Shown here: positions 38,770 through 48,117 of the stretch, one piece after another
Layout: each line of letters starts with the position of its first letter
How positions within the stretch are numbered: the first letter of the stretch is position 1
DNA from: an uncultured Flavobacteriia bacterium
GTDB taxonomy: Bacteria > Bacteroidota > Bacteroidia > Flavobacteriales_D > Crocinitomicaceae
Assembly: GCA_903873915.1 (NCBI GenBank)
Contig: CAIQQH010000008.1
Span: 24,844 to 88,843 of the forward strand
Direction: 5' to 3'
DNA: 64,000 nt
The notes under the pieces: model-generated
What the model was told of the DNA's origin: nothing
What the model saw: the letters and a program-made list of their open reading frames with translations, nothing else
Databases searched by the model: none
Position numbers and translations under genes: made by a program

Positions 38770-39483
38770 TTAGCGACTCACAACGTGAAGGCAGGTTTGC
38801 CAGACCTCATAGGTTACCCAACATTTTTTCTCTTTTCGAAGTTCAAACAAGGAGTGCATGAGCATTTGTCCTAAATAATGTACTTCCCCTTCCGATAGTG
38901 GATGTTCGGCGAAAAATGTCTTATAGGACAGGTCAAATGTTGTTCCGTGAAGGTGCGGGCTATTGCGCACCGAGTTTCTATTTCTGCGTTGTAAACGACG
39001 AATGGATTCCTCTGTTCGCAGCACTGAAGTAACAGTAAAACGGGTGCATTCCAATCCCGTATTTTCCAATTTCCGCTGAAAGCGTTCCCCAATTTCTATC
39101 AACAGCTCATGAGCATCCTGAACCAAATAGGGGTATGAGTAATACATGGTATCAAGAACATAATAGTCGTTCTGTTTCAATTCCTTCAAGATTCCTTGAC
39201 TCACTAATCTATCAATGTCTCTTTTATTTTTTAGAATCAATGGAATGCCATGTTGCCTTGAATGTTCTACATAAGTCCAAAGCTGATCGCGCAATTCTCG
39301 CTCGTACTGAACATCTGGAATACACTTCTTAAAACCCCTGTTTTGAAGAAGTCTTTTGTTCCCATGAGTAAACTTTCGCCACCGTAAAAAACTATGACTG
39401 CCATTTAATGCTATCACAAGTCCACCTGCTAGCGCGAGAACTGCAATACCACCAAATAGAAACTTACGTGTAGAATGCTTCAC
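38770..39483 (-). CDS. DUF5715 family protein (peptidase M15-like)
   Basis: FTVTSVLRTEESIRRLQRRNRNSVRNSPHLHGTTFDLSYKTF; probable GTG start at VKHSTRKFLFGG (39483), avoiding overlap with upstream gene; ORF track opens at 39624. Confidence 0.75.
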   Translation of the reverse strand: MKHSTRKFLFGGIAVLALAGGLVIALNGSHSFLRWRKFTHGNKRLLQNRGFKKCIPDVQYERELRDQLWTYVEHSRQHGIPLILKNKRDIDRLVSQGILKELKQNDYYVLDTMYYSYPYLVQDAHELLIEIGERFQRKLENTGLECTRFTVTSVLRTEESIRRLQRRNRNSVRNSPHLHGTTFDLSYKTFFAEHPLSEGEVHYLGQMLMHSLFELRKEKKCWVTYEVWQTCLHVVSR

Positions 39484-39506
39484 AAAATTCGTTTCAGATT
39501 CGTGTG

Positions 39507-40460
39507 CTATAACTTGCTTGCCCAAAAGCGATACAAGTACTCTTGTTCGCGTTGACCGGGTGTTGGCGTTAGCGAAAATGGAATCTTGAGGATCGATAAA
39601 TCCATCAGTGTTGAATACCCGCAACGTGAAATCACCTTTTTCGCTTTTCCGATTTCAATATCACATCTCTTCCAATCCGACGAACTTAGTACTGGAATAG
39701 TCAATTCACCAAAGTTCTTTAAGACATCCGGAGCAGCGATGACGAGCATATTTACCGAATCTTGACTATTCTTCGTTTGTTCACGGATAAATTGTTCGGC
39801 ATACACCTGCGGACCACTTGCAATGATGACAGTATCAATTGTTTTGACGACCGAGATTGGATTCAGTTGAAAACGAGACAAGGCACCGATGTAGGAGCAG
39901 TTGAAGCCCTTTGTGTTCCGGCTCAAATCTCCCGCAAGTGAAGAATCTGTCGTATCAGGAATCCAGATTTCGTCAAAGTTCCTTAACAATTTTTCATGCA
40001 TTTTCTGAACCCATCCTTCATACCACCGAACAGGTAGATTGAGTTGATGAGTAAGAAAAATTGAGGACACCTGTTTCGAACGAAAACCATAACGTTGATC
40101 TGAAATCACAACATCAATGGCCAACTCCTTGACCAATTGCTCCGTTTGTTCATGTTCGTCTAACAAACGTTTTTTTAACCGTTTAAATTGTCTTGCCAAA
40201 TCAAGTGAAAAGTTTCCTTTTCCATGAAATACAAAGGGGTATCCTTCATGATTCACCAATTCAATCGATGGGAAATAAGCGCGTAAAATATCGCCTTGTT
40301 CCGCTGAAACTGCAGCGAAAACAGTATTTCCATTTTCCAGAAAAGTATTGATTAAAGGAATACACCGCGCGACATGTCCTAAGCCCCAATTGAGAGGAGA
40401 AATAAGAATTCTTTTTTGCTGAATCGCATTTGGAAGCATGCAACGAAGATACAAAAACAC
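39507..40460 (-). CDS. Glycosyltransferase (MurG-like fold)
   Basis: RILISPLNWGLGHVARCIPLINTFLENGNTVFAAVS...VISRCGYSTLMDLSILKIPFSLTPTPGQREQEYLYRF. Confidence 0.8.
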   Translation of the reverse strand: MFLYLRCMLPNAIQQKRILISPLNWGLGHVARCIPLINTFLENGNTVFAAVSAEQGDILRAYFPSIELVNHEGYPFVFHGKGNFSLDLARQFKRLKKRLLDEHEQTEQLVKELAIDVVISDQRYGFRSKQVSSIFLTHQLNLPVRWYEGWVQKMHEKLLRNFDEIWIPDTTDSSLAGDLSRNTKGFNCSYIGALSRFQLNPISVVKTIDTVIIASGPQVYAEQFIREQTKNSQDSVNMLVIAAPDVLKNFGELTIPVLSSSDWKRCDIEIGKAKKVISRCGYSTLMDLSILKIPFSLTPTPGQREQEYLYRFWASKL

Positions 40461-40554
40461 GCTGTTATCCGATGATTCGCTATGGAATAGAAGAAATTAT
40501 CCCCTACTTTTTCATTCTCATACTCAACTTTATGTATCTTTAACCTTCAAATAA

Positions 40555-41241
40555 TTGAAACCATCACAAACTATGTCAGATAACAACGAATTCAGCAAAT
40601 TTGCCACGAAGCACCTCGGATTAACGAGCATGCACGTCGGTCATTACATTGAGTCATCAATGACCCCATACATTATCGAGGAACGTCCGATGAATATGAC
40701 ACAAATGGATGTGTTCTCGCGTTTGATGATGGATAGAATCATCTTCCTTGGAACAGGAATCAATGACAACATCGCCAACATCATCAACGCACAGTTGTTG
40801 TTTTTGGAATCTGTTGATCCAAAAAAAGACATTCAAATTTACTTGAACTCACCAGGCGGATCTGTTTATGCAGGATTGGGTATTTATGATACGATACAAT
40901 ACATCAAGCCAGATGTTGCAACAATTTGCACAGGAATGGCAGCATCAATGGGTGCTGTGCTTATGTGCGCAGGAACTGAAGGTAAGCGTTCGATCTTGAA
41001 ACATGCACGGGTGATGATTCACCAGCCATTGGGAGGTGCACAAGGACAAGCATCTGACATTGAAATCACAGCGCGAGAAATTCAAAAGTTGAAAAAAGAA
41101 TTGTACGACATTATTGCGTTCCATTCACACCAAACATACGATAAAGTATGGGCAGATTCAGACCGTGACTACTGGATGACGGCTGAAGAAGCAAAGGCCT
41201 ACGGAATGGTTGACGAAGTTTTGACACGCAATCCTAAGTAA
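40555..41241 (+). CDS. clpP: ATP-dependent Clp protease proteolytic subunit
   Basis: IYLNSPGGSVYAGLGIYDT, GMAASMGAVL, RVMIHQPLGGAQGQASDIEI. Start may be MSDNNEF (40573). Confidence 0.97.
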   Translation: MKPSQTMSDNNEFSKFATKHLGLTSMHVGHYIESSMTPYIIEERPMNMTQMDVFSRLMMDRIIFLGTGINDNIANIINAQLLFLESVDPKKDIQIYLNSPGGSVYAGLGIYDTIQYIKPDVATICTGMAASMGAVLMCAGTEGKRSILKHARVMIHQPLGGAQGQASDIEITAREIQKLKKELYDIIAFHSHQTYDKVWADSDRDYWMTAEEAKAYGMVDEVLTRNPK

Positions 41242-41253
41242 TAACCGATTTAT

Positions 41254-41282
41254 AACACCTCCCGAAAAAGTGGTGTTTTTTC
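41254..41282 (+). terminator. Hairpin terminator/attenuator between clpP and clpX
   Basis: aacacc-tcccgaaaaagt-ggtgttttttt. Confidence 0.6.
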
Positions 41283-41295
41283 TGACTTATATTCT

Positions 41296-42525
41296 ATGTC
41301 AAAAAAAAATGAAACAAATTGTTCATTCTGTGGACGATCAAGAAGTGAAGTAGGTATTCTGATTGCAGGGGTTTCTGGGCATATATGCGATAGTTGCGTA
41401 AAGCAAGCGCACACCATCATTCGCGAGGAAGATGTGAACGAGAAAAGTATTCCCAGCGATTCGAAAGTAACCATCCTCAAGCCGATAGAAATCAAAGGAA
41501 AACTAGACGAGTATGTCATCGGACAGGATGATGCTAAAAAGGTACTTTCCGTTGCCGTATACAACCATTACAAGCGCTTGAATCAGGTCGTTGACAAAAA
41601 TGAAATTGAAATTGAAAAATCAAATGTCATCTTGGTCGGTCGCACAGGTACAGGAAAAACCCTATTGGCGAAGACCATTGCCAAGATGCTCAATGTTCCA
41701 TTTTGTATCGCTGATGCGACCGTGCTCACGGAAGCAGGATATGTAGGTGAAGATGTTGAAAGTATTCTGTCTCGATTGTTACAGTCGGCCGACTACAATG
41801 TCACTGCCGCGCAACAAGGGATTGTTTTCATTGACGAAATTGACAAGATTGCACGTAAAAGTGACAACCCATCAATCACGAGAGATGTTTCGGGTGAAGG
41901 GGTTCAACAAGCACTTTTGAAATTATTGGAGGGTGCAACAGTAAACGTACCGCCTCAAGGAGGTCGCAAGCACCCTGAGCAAAAGATGATTCAAATTGAC
42001 ACCAAGAATATACTCTTCATTTGTGGAGGTGCATTTGATGGGATTGAAAAGATCATCGCGAACCGCGTGAACCGCCAGACTATTGGGTTTTCGGCTGTTG
42101 AAGAAGAACTTGTAGAACAAGACAGTTTACTCAAATACCTCAATCCAACGGACGTGAAGACATTTGGATTGATTCCCGAATTAATTGGTCGTTTCCCCGT
42201 GTTGACCTACTTAGAGCCATTGGACATTGCCAGTTTGAAACGCATCTTGACTGAACCGAAAAATGCGCTCGTGAAGCAATATGTTTCTTTGTTCAAAATT
42301 GATAGTGTAAAACTGCAATTTGATGCAGATGTATTGGATTTCATTGTGACCAAAGCAATTGAGTTCAAACTTGGTGCACGTGGACTGCGATCGATTTGCG
42401 AAGCAATTCTCACTGATGCCATGTACGAATTGCCTTCTGGAAATGATACTGAATTCCGTGTCACCTTGGAATACGCAAAAGCCCAATTTTTGAAATCAAA
42501 ATTGGCAAAATTGCGGGTTGCTTAA
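41296..42525 (+). CDS. clpX: ATP-dependent Clp protease ATP-binding subunit ClpX
   Basis: N-terminal zinc domain [11 protein letters not shown]...[37 protein letters not shown]. Confidence 0.97.
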   Translation: MSKKNETNCSFCGRSRSEVGILIAGVSGHICDSCVKQAHTIIREEDVNEKSIPSDSKVTILKPIEIKGKLDEYVIGQDDAKKVLSVAVYNHYKRLNQVVDKNEIEIEKSNVILVGRTGTGKTLLAKTIAKMLNVPFCIADATVLTEAGYVGEDVESILSRLLQSADYNVTAAQQGIVFIDEIDKIARKSDNPSITRDVSGEGVQQALLKLLEGATVNVPPQGGRKHPEQKMIQIDTKNILFICGGAFDGIEKIIANRVNRQTIGFSAVEEELVEQDSLLKYLNPTDVKTFGLIPELIGRFPVLTYLEPLDIASLKRILTEPKNALVKQYVSLFKIDSVKLQFDADVLDFIVTKAIEFKLGARGLRSICEAILTDAMYELPSGNDTEFRVTLEYAKAQFLKSKLAKLRVA

Positions 42526-42541
42526 AGATGAAATCGTTTCT

Positions 42542-43210
42542 TTAAGAAAACTGAAATTTACAGTACTTGATCACACTCCCGCGAGCAGTAAACAACTGTT
42601 CATAGTGCGTTTTAATGTGAAAGATTTCACGCGTAACAGGATCGATTGTTTCAGGAAGACTTCCGTATAAATCCCAAGTCAATTCAAGGCATTTGTACCC
42701 CTGCTCCTTGATTTGCTCTTCTGTATATTCAAACAAGATATCAGAATCCGTTTTCATATGGACGATGCCTCCAGGCTTTAGAATTCGGCGATAACGTTCA
42801 ATGAAAATGGGTGATGAAAGTCTCTTTCGCGGTTTTTTTGGTTGAGGATCTGAAAAGGTCAACCAGATTTCATCCACTTCATTTTCAAGGAAATAATCGT
42901 GTATGAAATCAATCTTCATTCTCAAAAAGGCCACATTCGTTTTATTCTGGTCCAAGGCTTCCTTTGCTCCGATGTACATTCGAGCACCTTTAATATCGAC
43001 ACCGATGAAATTTTTATTCGGAAAATGATTCGCTAAACCGAGGCTATACTCCCCTTTACCACAACCCAACTCCAAGACAATTGGATTGTCATTTTTAAAC
43101 ACTTCTGAGCGCCATTTCCCTTTTAAATCCGACGCTACACCTACCTCAGGCTCGAAGACATTGGAAAATCCCTTCATCAATTCAAACCGACGTAACTTAT
43201 CCTTTCCCAT
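42542..43210 (-). CDS. trmB: tRNA (guanine(46)-N7)-methyltransferase
   Basis: VLELGCGKGEYSLGLA, FIGVDIKGARMYIGAKEA, LTFSDPQPKKPRKRLSSPIFIERY. Confidence 0.95.
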   Translation of the reverse strand: MGKDKLRRFELMKGFSNVFEPEVGVASDLKGKWRSEVFKNDNPIVLELGCGKGEYSLGLANHFPNKNFIGVDIKGARMYIGAKEALDQNKTNVAFLRMKIDFIHDYFLENEVDEIWLTFSDPQPKKPRKRLSSPIFIERYRRILKPGGIVHMKTDSDILFEYTEEQIKEQGYKCLELTWDLYGSLPETIDPVTREIFHIKTHYEQLFTARGSVIKYCKFQFS

Positions 43211-43219
43211 GGCACAAAG

Positions 43220-44017
43220 TTACACAGAGACCGTTAAATGAATCACGTATCCTGTATGTTTTCGCATGTTCATTACCGTTCCACCTTCAAAAATCAAGTA
43301 TTGTCCACGAATTCCTTTTAGTGCTAATGAAATCGATGGTGCCTTGTCAAATCCGATGCTTTTCACCTTTTCCGGATATTGGTCCACAGGGTAATTCAAC
43401 GAAATCAGGGTGTCATCTTCCGAAAAGTAGGTCGTTAAATCGGATGGTAACTCATCGTGCAAGCGCCATTTTTCGTCCAGCAAATCAATGGTCTCATCGG
43501 TTTCATTCTTTAGCATGCGTTGCCAATTTGTTTTGTCCGTGAAAAAATCCTTCAGCGCCACTTCCAGCATTCCTGCCTCATAGCGATTTGGTGTTTCGGC
43601 CAGAATAATTGCTTGTGCTGCACCTTGATCAATCCATCTTGTTGGCACTTGTGTGCCTCTTGTTACGCCCACCTTTACAGCATCTGTAGCGGCTAAATAG
43701 ACGATATGAGGCACATTGTGGTGTTTTTCTTCCCATTCAGGATCGCGGCCTTCCCCTAAGTGTGCGCGACACAATTCGGGGCGAATGATACACTCGGCAG
43801 CATCTGGTGAAGAGGTAAAACAGGGATAGCAAAAGCCATCACCAAAAGACTTATTCGTGTTTTTACCACAAGAAGAGCAAATGATTTGACCATTCCATTC
43901 GAAATGCAATGTCTTTCCGATCAGGGCATTCATGTCTACGTCCTCATTCAGCGACAAGGTATACTTCACCTTTTCACCCAAGGAGACGCGCATTTTTTTC
44001 AGCGTACCCGAATACAT
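43220..44017 (-). CDS. DUF2797 domain-containing protein
   Basis: CSSCGKNTNKSFGDGFCYPCF...CRAHLGEGRDPEWEEKHHNVPHIVYLAATDAVKVGVTRGTQVPTRWIDQGA. Confidence 0.88.
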   Translation of the reverse strand: MYSGTLKKMRVSLGEKVKYTLSLNEDVDMNALIGKTLHFEWNGQIICSSCGKNTNKSFGDGFCYPCFTSSPDAAECIIRPELCRAHLGEGRDPEWEEKHHNVPHIVYLAATDAVKVGVTRGTQVPTRWIDQGAAQAIILAETPNRYEAGMLEVALKDFFTDKTNWQRMLKNETDETIDLLDEKWRLHDELPSDLTTYFSEDDTLISLNYPVDQYPEKVKSIGFDKAPSISLALKGIRGQYLIFEGGTVMNMRKHTGYVIHLTVSV

Positions 44018-44364
44018 TACTTCTCTGGAAGGATTTGCATTTTGTCCGCGAAATGGTAGCAGTAATCCCGAAGATCTTCCGCGATCAAATGTTCTCCAGT
44101 CGCTTTTTCGAAGGTATCGGCCATCGTCAATAGGGTTTGATGGAAAAATTGCTTCATTTCATCAATGGTCAATTCCTTCGTCCAAAGGTCAATTTTCATT
44201 GTGTTGTTTTGCGCCGGATCCCAAATCGATAGCATGAACGCTTTCGCCGCAGCATCTTTTACTCCACCATCGCTGGCACTCCATTTCATTGCCACGGGCA
44301 AATTGTTCTCATTCAATCCAACCTTGATATCGATTTCCGAGGTTTTCACGATTTTGTCCTCCAT
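44017..44364 (-). CDS. gldC: Gliding motility protein GldC
   Basis: KTSEIDIKVGLNENNLPVAMKWSASDGG...AFMLSIWDPAQNNTMKIDLWTKELTIDEMKQFFHQTL; adjacent to gldB. Confidence 0.92.
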   Translation of the reverse strand: MEDKIVKTSEIDIKVGLNENNLPVAMKWSASDGGVKDAAAKAFMLSIWDPAQNNTMKIDLWTKELTIDEMKQFFHQTLLTMADTFEKATGEHLIAEDLRDYCYHFADKMQILPEK

Positions 44365-44368
44365 GATT

Positions 44369-45376
44369 TTAATCTATTTCGTATTCTACAATAATTTCCG
44401 TGTACGGAATATTCATCAACTCCTCCACAGTAATGTCTTTCACTTCCATGTACTTACGCACCATTCTCCACCCAAGAAACTGACCGAGACGATCCGGACC
44501 TTTTTCAGGTAAACCAGGCGTGAAAGGCCCTTCATTCAAGAGATTCGTTTTATTGAGTTCATCTATTTTGAAGAGCATTTTTTGATCCACCAAATACTTC
44601 CAAAGTGAATATTCATTTTCCAAGGCCCACGTGTAGTCTACTTCTGAATATCTAGGAATAATGGATTCTGGAGCATCAGGAAGAGCTGCTTCTGTGAGGT
44701 AAAGGATTTTACCCCAACGAATAATGTGTTCGGCAAGATTGCCATCCGTTTCCGCAATGTAATGTGTCATGATCCATGAAGAAAAAGCATCGCGTACAAG
44801 ATAACGGCGGTCCATTCCTTCTTTGATCCAAGCAAAGAACATATCATTTGGCAAATCCTTAATCACAGTAGACTTTTCACCAAGGTAGCGTTCCAAGCCA
44901 ATACCGATTTCATTTTGTGAACTGAAGGCACTTGACGTAAATACCGAATTCATAAAAACGATGTTTGATGGTGTTCTCGCCTTGTGCAAGTGGTATTTGA
45001 TGTGGCGAAATCCATCGATGATTTCTTCTTTGACGCCAGATAAATCCTTGAACTCACGTTGAATGGCCTTTTCAACACGAGTCATGAATGGATCATTGAC
45101 GAATTGAGTCAAACTGTTGACGAGTGCAGTATCGCTGATTCGCCCTACCCGCAAGCAATAGCCTAACTCATACTCATACATTTCAGGAATTCGAGAGCGA
45201 AAATCGGCATCTGCTTTCAAAAATTCTCGGCCTTGAGAAGATGCCCAGATAGAATCCATGTTGACAAAACCAATATTGACCTTCACATCAGACGCATCAA
45301 CATCCAAGGGATCATTCGAACAAGAGGATATCAGTAGGGCAATAGAACCTGCAAGAAAAAAGCTTTTGATACTCAT
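44369..45376 (-). CDS. gldB: Gliding motility lipoprotein GldB
   Basis: Lipobox LISSCS; overall GldB pattern, next to gldC. Confidence 0.9.
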   Translation of the reverse strand: MSIKSFFLAGSIALLISSCSNDPLDVDASDVKVNIGFVNMDSIWASSQGREFLKADADFRSRIPEMYEYELGYCLRVGRISDTALVNSLTQFVNDPFMTRVEKAIQREFKDLSGVKEEIIDGFRHIKYHLHKARTPSNIVFMNSVFTSSAFSSQNEIGIGLERYLGEKSTVIKDLPNDMFFAWIKEGMDRRYLVRDAFSSWIMTHYIAETDGNLAEHIIRWGKILYLTEAALPDAPESIIPRYSEVDYTWALENEYSLWKYLVDQKMLFKIDELNKTNLLNEGPFTPGLPEKGPDRLGQFLGWRMVRKYMEVKDITVEELMNIPYTEIIVEYEID

Positions 45377-45462
45377 TGATATTCCTTATTTTTGACCTCA
45401 AAAGTACGCAAAATCAAACGAGTTGAAGCGGACTGATGAACAAGAATTAAACGCAAAACGAT

Positions 45463-46272
45463 ATGAAAAAAATCTTACTCCTTATTGCAGGAATATCATT
45501 TGGAATGAATACGATGGCACAAGATGCCGAAGGGAAAGAAGTACAAGCAGGTTTGGTCTTCGGAACAAGCATCTTAATGCAAAACGTGACTTCTGATTAT
45601 TTTCAGAAAGATGGATTGAGTTCGGACCTGTCCATCGGGATGAATGTAAACTTCAGCTTAACGGAATCCTTGGCTTTCTGCACTGGAGTTGAGTTTGATT
45701 TTGAGACCTTGAAGTACAAGGCCACAAATAATAATCTCTACTACGTTTACGAAGGAAAGAATATCATTCCACAAAGTGATGTCAACCTGAGTGGTGGCCA
45801 ACAATCCGTTTATCAGCTCGATTCACGCGTTCAAAAAGCGACCTATTTGACCATTCCTACGATGTTGCAGTTCAGGACGAATTTTATCGGGTACTTCCGC
45901 TACTTTGGGAAATTTGGCTTAAGAAATAGCTTCTTGGTTAAAAGCGCCATTAATGACATGGGCGGTACACTTGACCCACTTTTAGGACAAGGTTCAGATT
46001 CACGCGAAGACATGAAAGCTAAAAATGATTTGTTCTTCATGAAATCAGCTGTAGGAATGTCGCTAGGTGCTGAATGGAATTTTGTGGGTACGACATGCCT
46101 TGTGGCTGAATTGGGCTACTATTACGGATTTACACCATTGCATACCCAGTGGAATACTGACAAACAAAAGAATTACTATTATGCAGCGCCTTCTTCTCAA
46201 TTGGGTCCCACTCAAATAAACAACTCCGCGCAGCAAGGTCAATTGCAGTTCAAATTGTCAATCCTCTTTTAA
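45463..46272 (+). CDS. porT: PorT-like outer membrane beta-barrel protein
   Basis: Signal peptide; GLVFGTSILMQNVTSDYF...LSIGMNVNFSLTESLAFCTGVEF...YLTIPTMLQFRTN. Confidence 0.6.
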   Translation: MKKILLLIAGISFGMNTMAQDAEGKEVQAGLVFGTSILMQNVTSDYFQKDGLSSDLSIGMNVNFSLTESLAFCTGVEFDFETLKYKATNNNLYYVYEGKNIIPQSDVNLSGGQQSVYQLDSRVQKATYLTIPTMLQFRTNFIGYFRYFGKFGLRNSFLVKSAINDMGGTLDPLLGQGSDSREDMKAKNDLFFMKSAVGMSLGAEWNFVGTTCLVAELGYYYGFTPLHTQWNTDKQKNYYYAAPSSQLGPTQINNSAQQGQLQFKLSILF

Positions 46273-47052
46273 GTGAATTGCGAAGCCATTGGATCACACA
46301 TTCAAGAGTGGCTTTCCGCGTATTGCGATGAGGCACGAATGGATGGATTTATCGTAGGAATTTCTGGTGGAATAGATTCCGCGTTGACATCTACACTATG
46401 TGCCATGACTGGCAAAGCTACCTTGATTGTGACCATGCCCATTCGTCAAACGTCGGCGGAATATGGTCGCGCGATTGAACACATCGACGATTTAAAGAAA
46501 CGTTTTCCCAATGTGCGTGGAATGGAAGTCAACTTGACCGCTATTTTCGAGCAAATGGAAAAAGATTATCCAGCGGATGTGGTAGCGAACCATCTCGCAA
46601 TGGCCAATACACGGGCTCGCTTGCGCATGTCGACCTTGTATGCTTTGGGTCAGGCACACAAACGCTTAGTCGCAGGTACAGGAAATCGCGTGGAGGACTT
46701 TGGCGTTGGATTCTATACAAAATATGGTGACGGAGGTGTCGATTTAAGTCCGATTGCCGATTTAACAAAAACCGAAGTTCGCGCAGTCGCAGCTCATTTG
46801 GGTATTGTTGATTCCATTATTGTTGCCAAGCCTACGGATGGCTTGTGGGCAGATGGCCGCAGTGACGAAGATCAGCTTGGCGCGAGTTATCCTGAGTTGG
46901 AATGGGCCATGGATTTTACGGGAGATGAACGTACACTTTCTGACCGCCAGAAGACCGTACTTGCTTTATACCGCCGTTTGCATGCCGTGAACAAACACAA
47001 AATGGAAGCTATTCCCGTGTGTTTGATTCCTGGAGAATGGAAAGTGAATTAA
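46273..47052 (+). CDS. nadE: NAD(+) synthase (GTG start)
   Basis: GFIVGISGGIDSALTSTLCAM, GTGNRVEDFGVGFYTKYGDGGVDLSPIADLTKTEV. Confidence 0.95.
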   Translation: MNCEAIGSHIQEWLSAYCDEARMDGFIVGISGGIDSALTSTLCAMTGKATLIVTMPIRQTSAEYGRAIEHIDDLKKRFPNVRGMEVNLTAIFEQMEKDYPADVVANHLAMANTRARLRMSTLYALGQAHKRLVAGTGNRVEDFGVGFYTKYGDGGVDLSPIADLTKTEVRAVAAHLGIVDSIIVAKPTDGLWADGRSDEDQLGASYPELEWAMDFTGDERTLSDRQKTVLALYRRLHAVNKHKMEAIPVCLIPGEWKVN

Positions 47053-47372
47053 TCTACCTCTGGCGCTAAACGCAACACAATCCCATCAATTTCACTTGCA
47101 ATGTGAATCTGGCAACCCAAGCGGCTGTTTGATTTCACATAGAATGCTTGATCGAGCATGTCCAATTCTGCATCACTTTGTTCTGGAAGTTCAGTGTCCG
47201 ACTCAAGGTAACATTGACATGTGGCACACATGGCCATACCACCGCACTCGCCTTTCACTGGAAGCTCATAGGATTTGCACAACTCCATGACATTCAAATT
47301 CATGTCGGTAGGGGCAATTAACTCATGTGCTGTTCCTTCGCGGTCGATGATGGTGACTGTAATCTCGTTCAT
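47049..47372 (-). CDS. 2Fe-2S ferredoxin
   Basis: GECGGMAMCATCQCYL ... SRLGCQI cysteine pattern. Confidence 0.93.
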   Translation of the reverse strand: MNEITVTIIDREGTAHELIAPTDMNLNVMELCKSYELPVKGECGGMAMCATCQCYLESDTELPEQSDAELDMLDQAFYVKSNSRLGCQIHIASEIDGIVLRLAPEVD

Positions 47373-47395
47373 TGGTGAAAATTGATGTGGCGAAA

Positions 47396-47824
47396 CTAAT
47401 TAAAAATCCTCAATTGATTTGTACCGTTATAGATGGTTTGGTACATCCGCAAGCCGAAATCGGAGCCTGTAATTGGTGATCCATCGTAAAGCGAGAAACG
47501 AGCAGTTGAGCAACTGTCGATCAAGGTCAAGAAATTATTCGGATCTGGATAAAGTGGTTGTCCGCAGGTTCCAGCAGGATCCATGGGCGAATGGCGGTCA
47601 AAAGCGATGAACTCATCAATGCTGCGACGATATACAATAATTCCGCGGGATCCGCCATTCACATAGGCATAGGTCCCAACGCTAATCAGCGCATTGTAAC
47701 TCGGTAAATTGATGTCGATAGTGATGTCAAAAGGGATACTTGGCACCGGGTTTTTCTTGTTTTTATTGCACGCTACAAACAGCAAAGAAAGTGAGAATAG
47801 TAAAATTAGCCGTAACTTCATCAT
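47396..47824 (-). CDS. Hypothetical lipoprotein
   Basis: Lipobox LFVACN; VGTYAYVNGGSRGIIVYRRSIDEFIAFDRHSP, Rieske-like CGQPLYPDP region. Confidence 0.65.
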   Translation of the reverse strand: MMKLRLILLFSLSLLFVACNKNKKNPVPSIPFDITIDINLPSYNALISVGTYAYVNGGSRGIIVYRRSIDEFIAFDRHSPMDPAGTCGQPLYPDPNNFLTLIDSCSTARFSLYDGSPITGSDFGLRMYQTIYNGTNQLRIFN

Positions 47825-47844
47825 CGATATTGTATTACAAAAGT

Positions 47845-48117
47845 ATGAATAGTAAAACGTTTTTTATCGTCTTCCTATTGTTGCTCGGAATATTTTCTTC
47901 TTGCGGTAGCACAAAACCAGGAAAAACAGCCGCTTCAGTTGAAGAAGCTGAATCCATTATCGCTAAAGAACGGAAGAAAAAGGGTCGTATTGCCAAAAAG
48001 CAAAAGCGTGCCGCTGAGAAGCATTATTGGTCCTTGCAAAGTAAAGAGGCGAAGAAATCAATTAAACGCAACAAAAGGCGTCATAAACGCGAAAAAAGGG
48101 GTGCTATTCATCTTTAA
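47845..48117 (+). CDS. Small lipoprotein with very basic C-terminal half
   Basis: MNSKTFFIVFLLLLGIFSSCGSTKPGK then KERKKKGRIAKKQKRAAEKHYWSLQSKEAKKSIKRNKRRHKREKRG; start corrected from 47740. Confidence 0.7.
   Translation: MNSKTFFIVFLLLLGIFSSCGSTKPGKTAASVEEAESIIAKERKKKGRIAKKQKRAAEKHYWSLQSKEAKKSIKRNKRRHKREKRGAIHL

Noticed and set aside
39484-39624. N-terminal extension of the DUF5715 ORF overlapping the glycosyltransferase
   Set aside because: Membrane-anchor start at GTG 39483 removes a 118-bp overlap and fits better.
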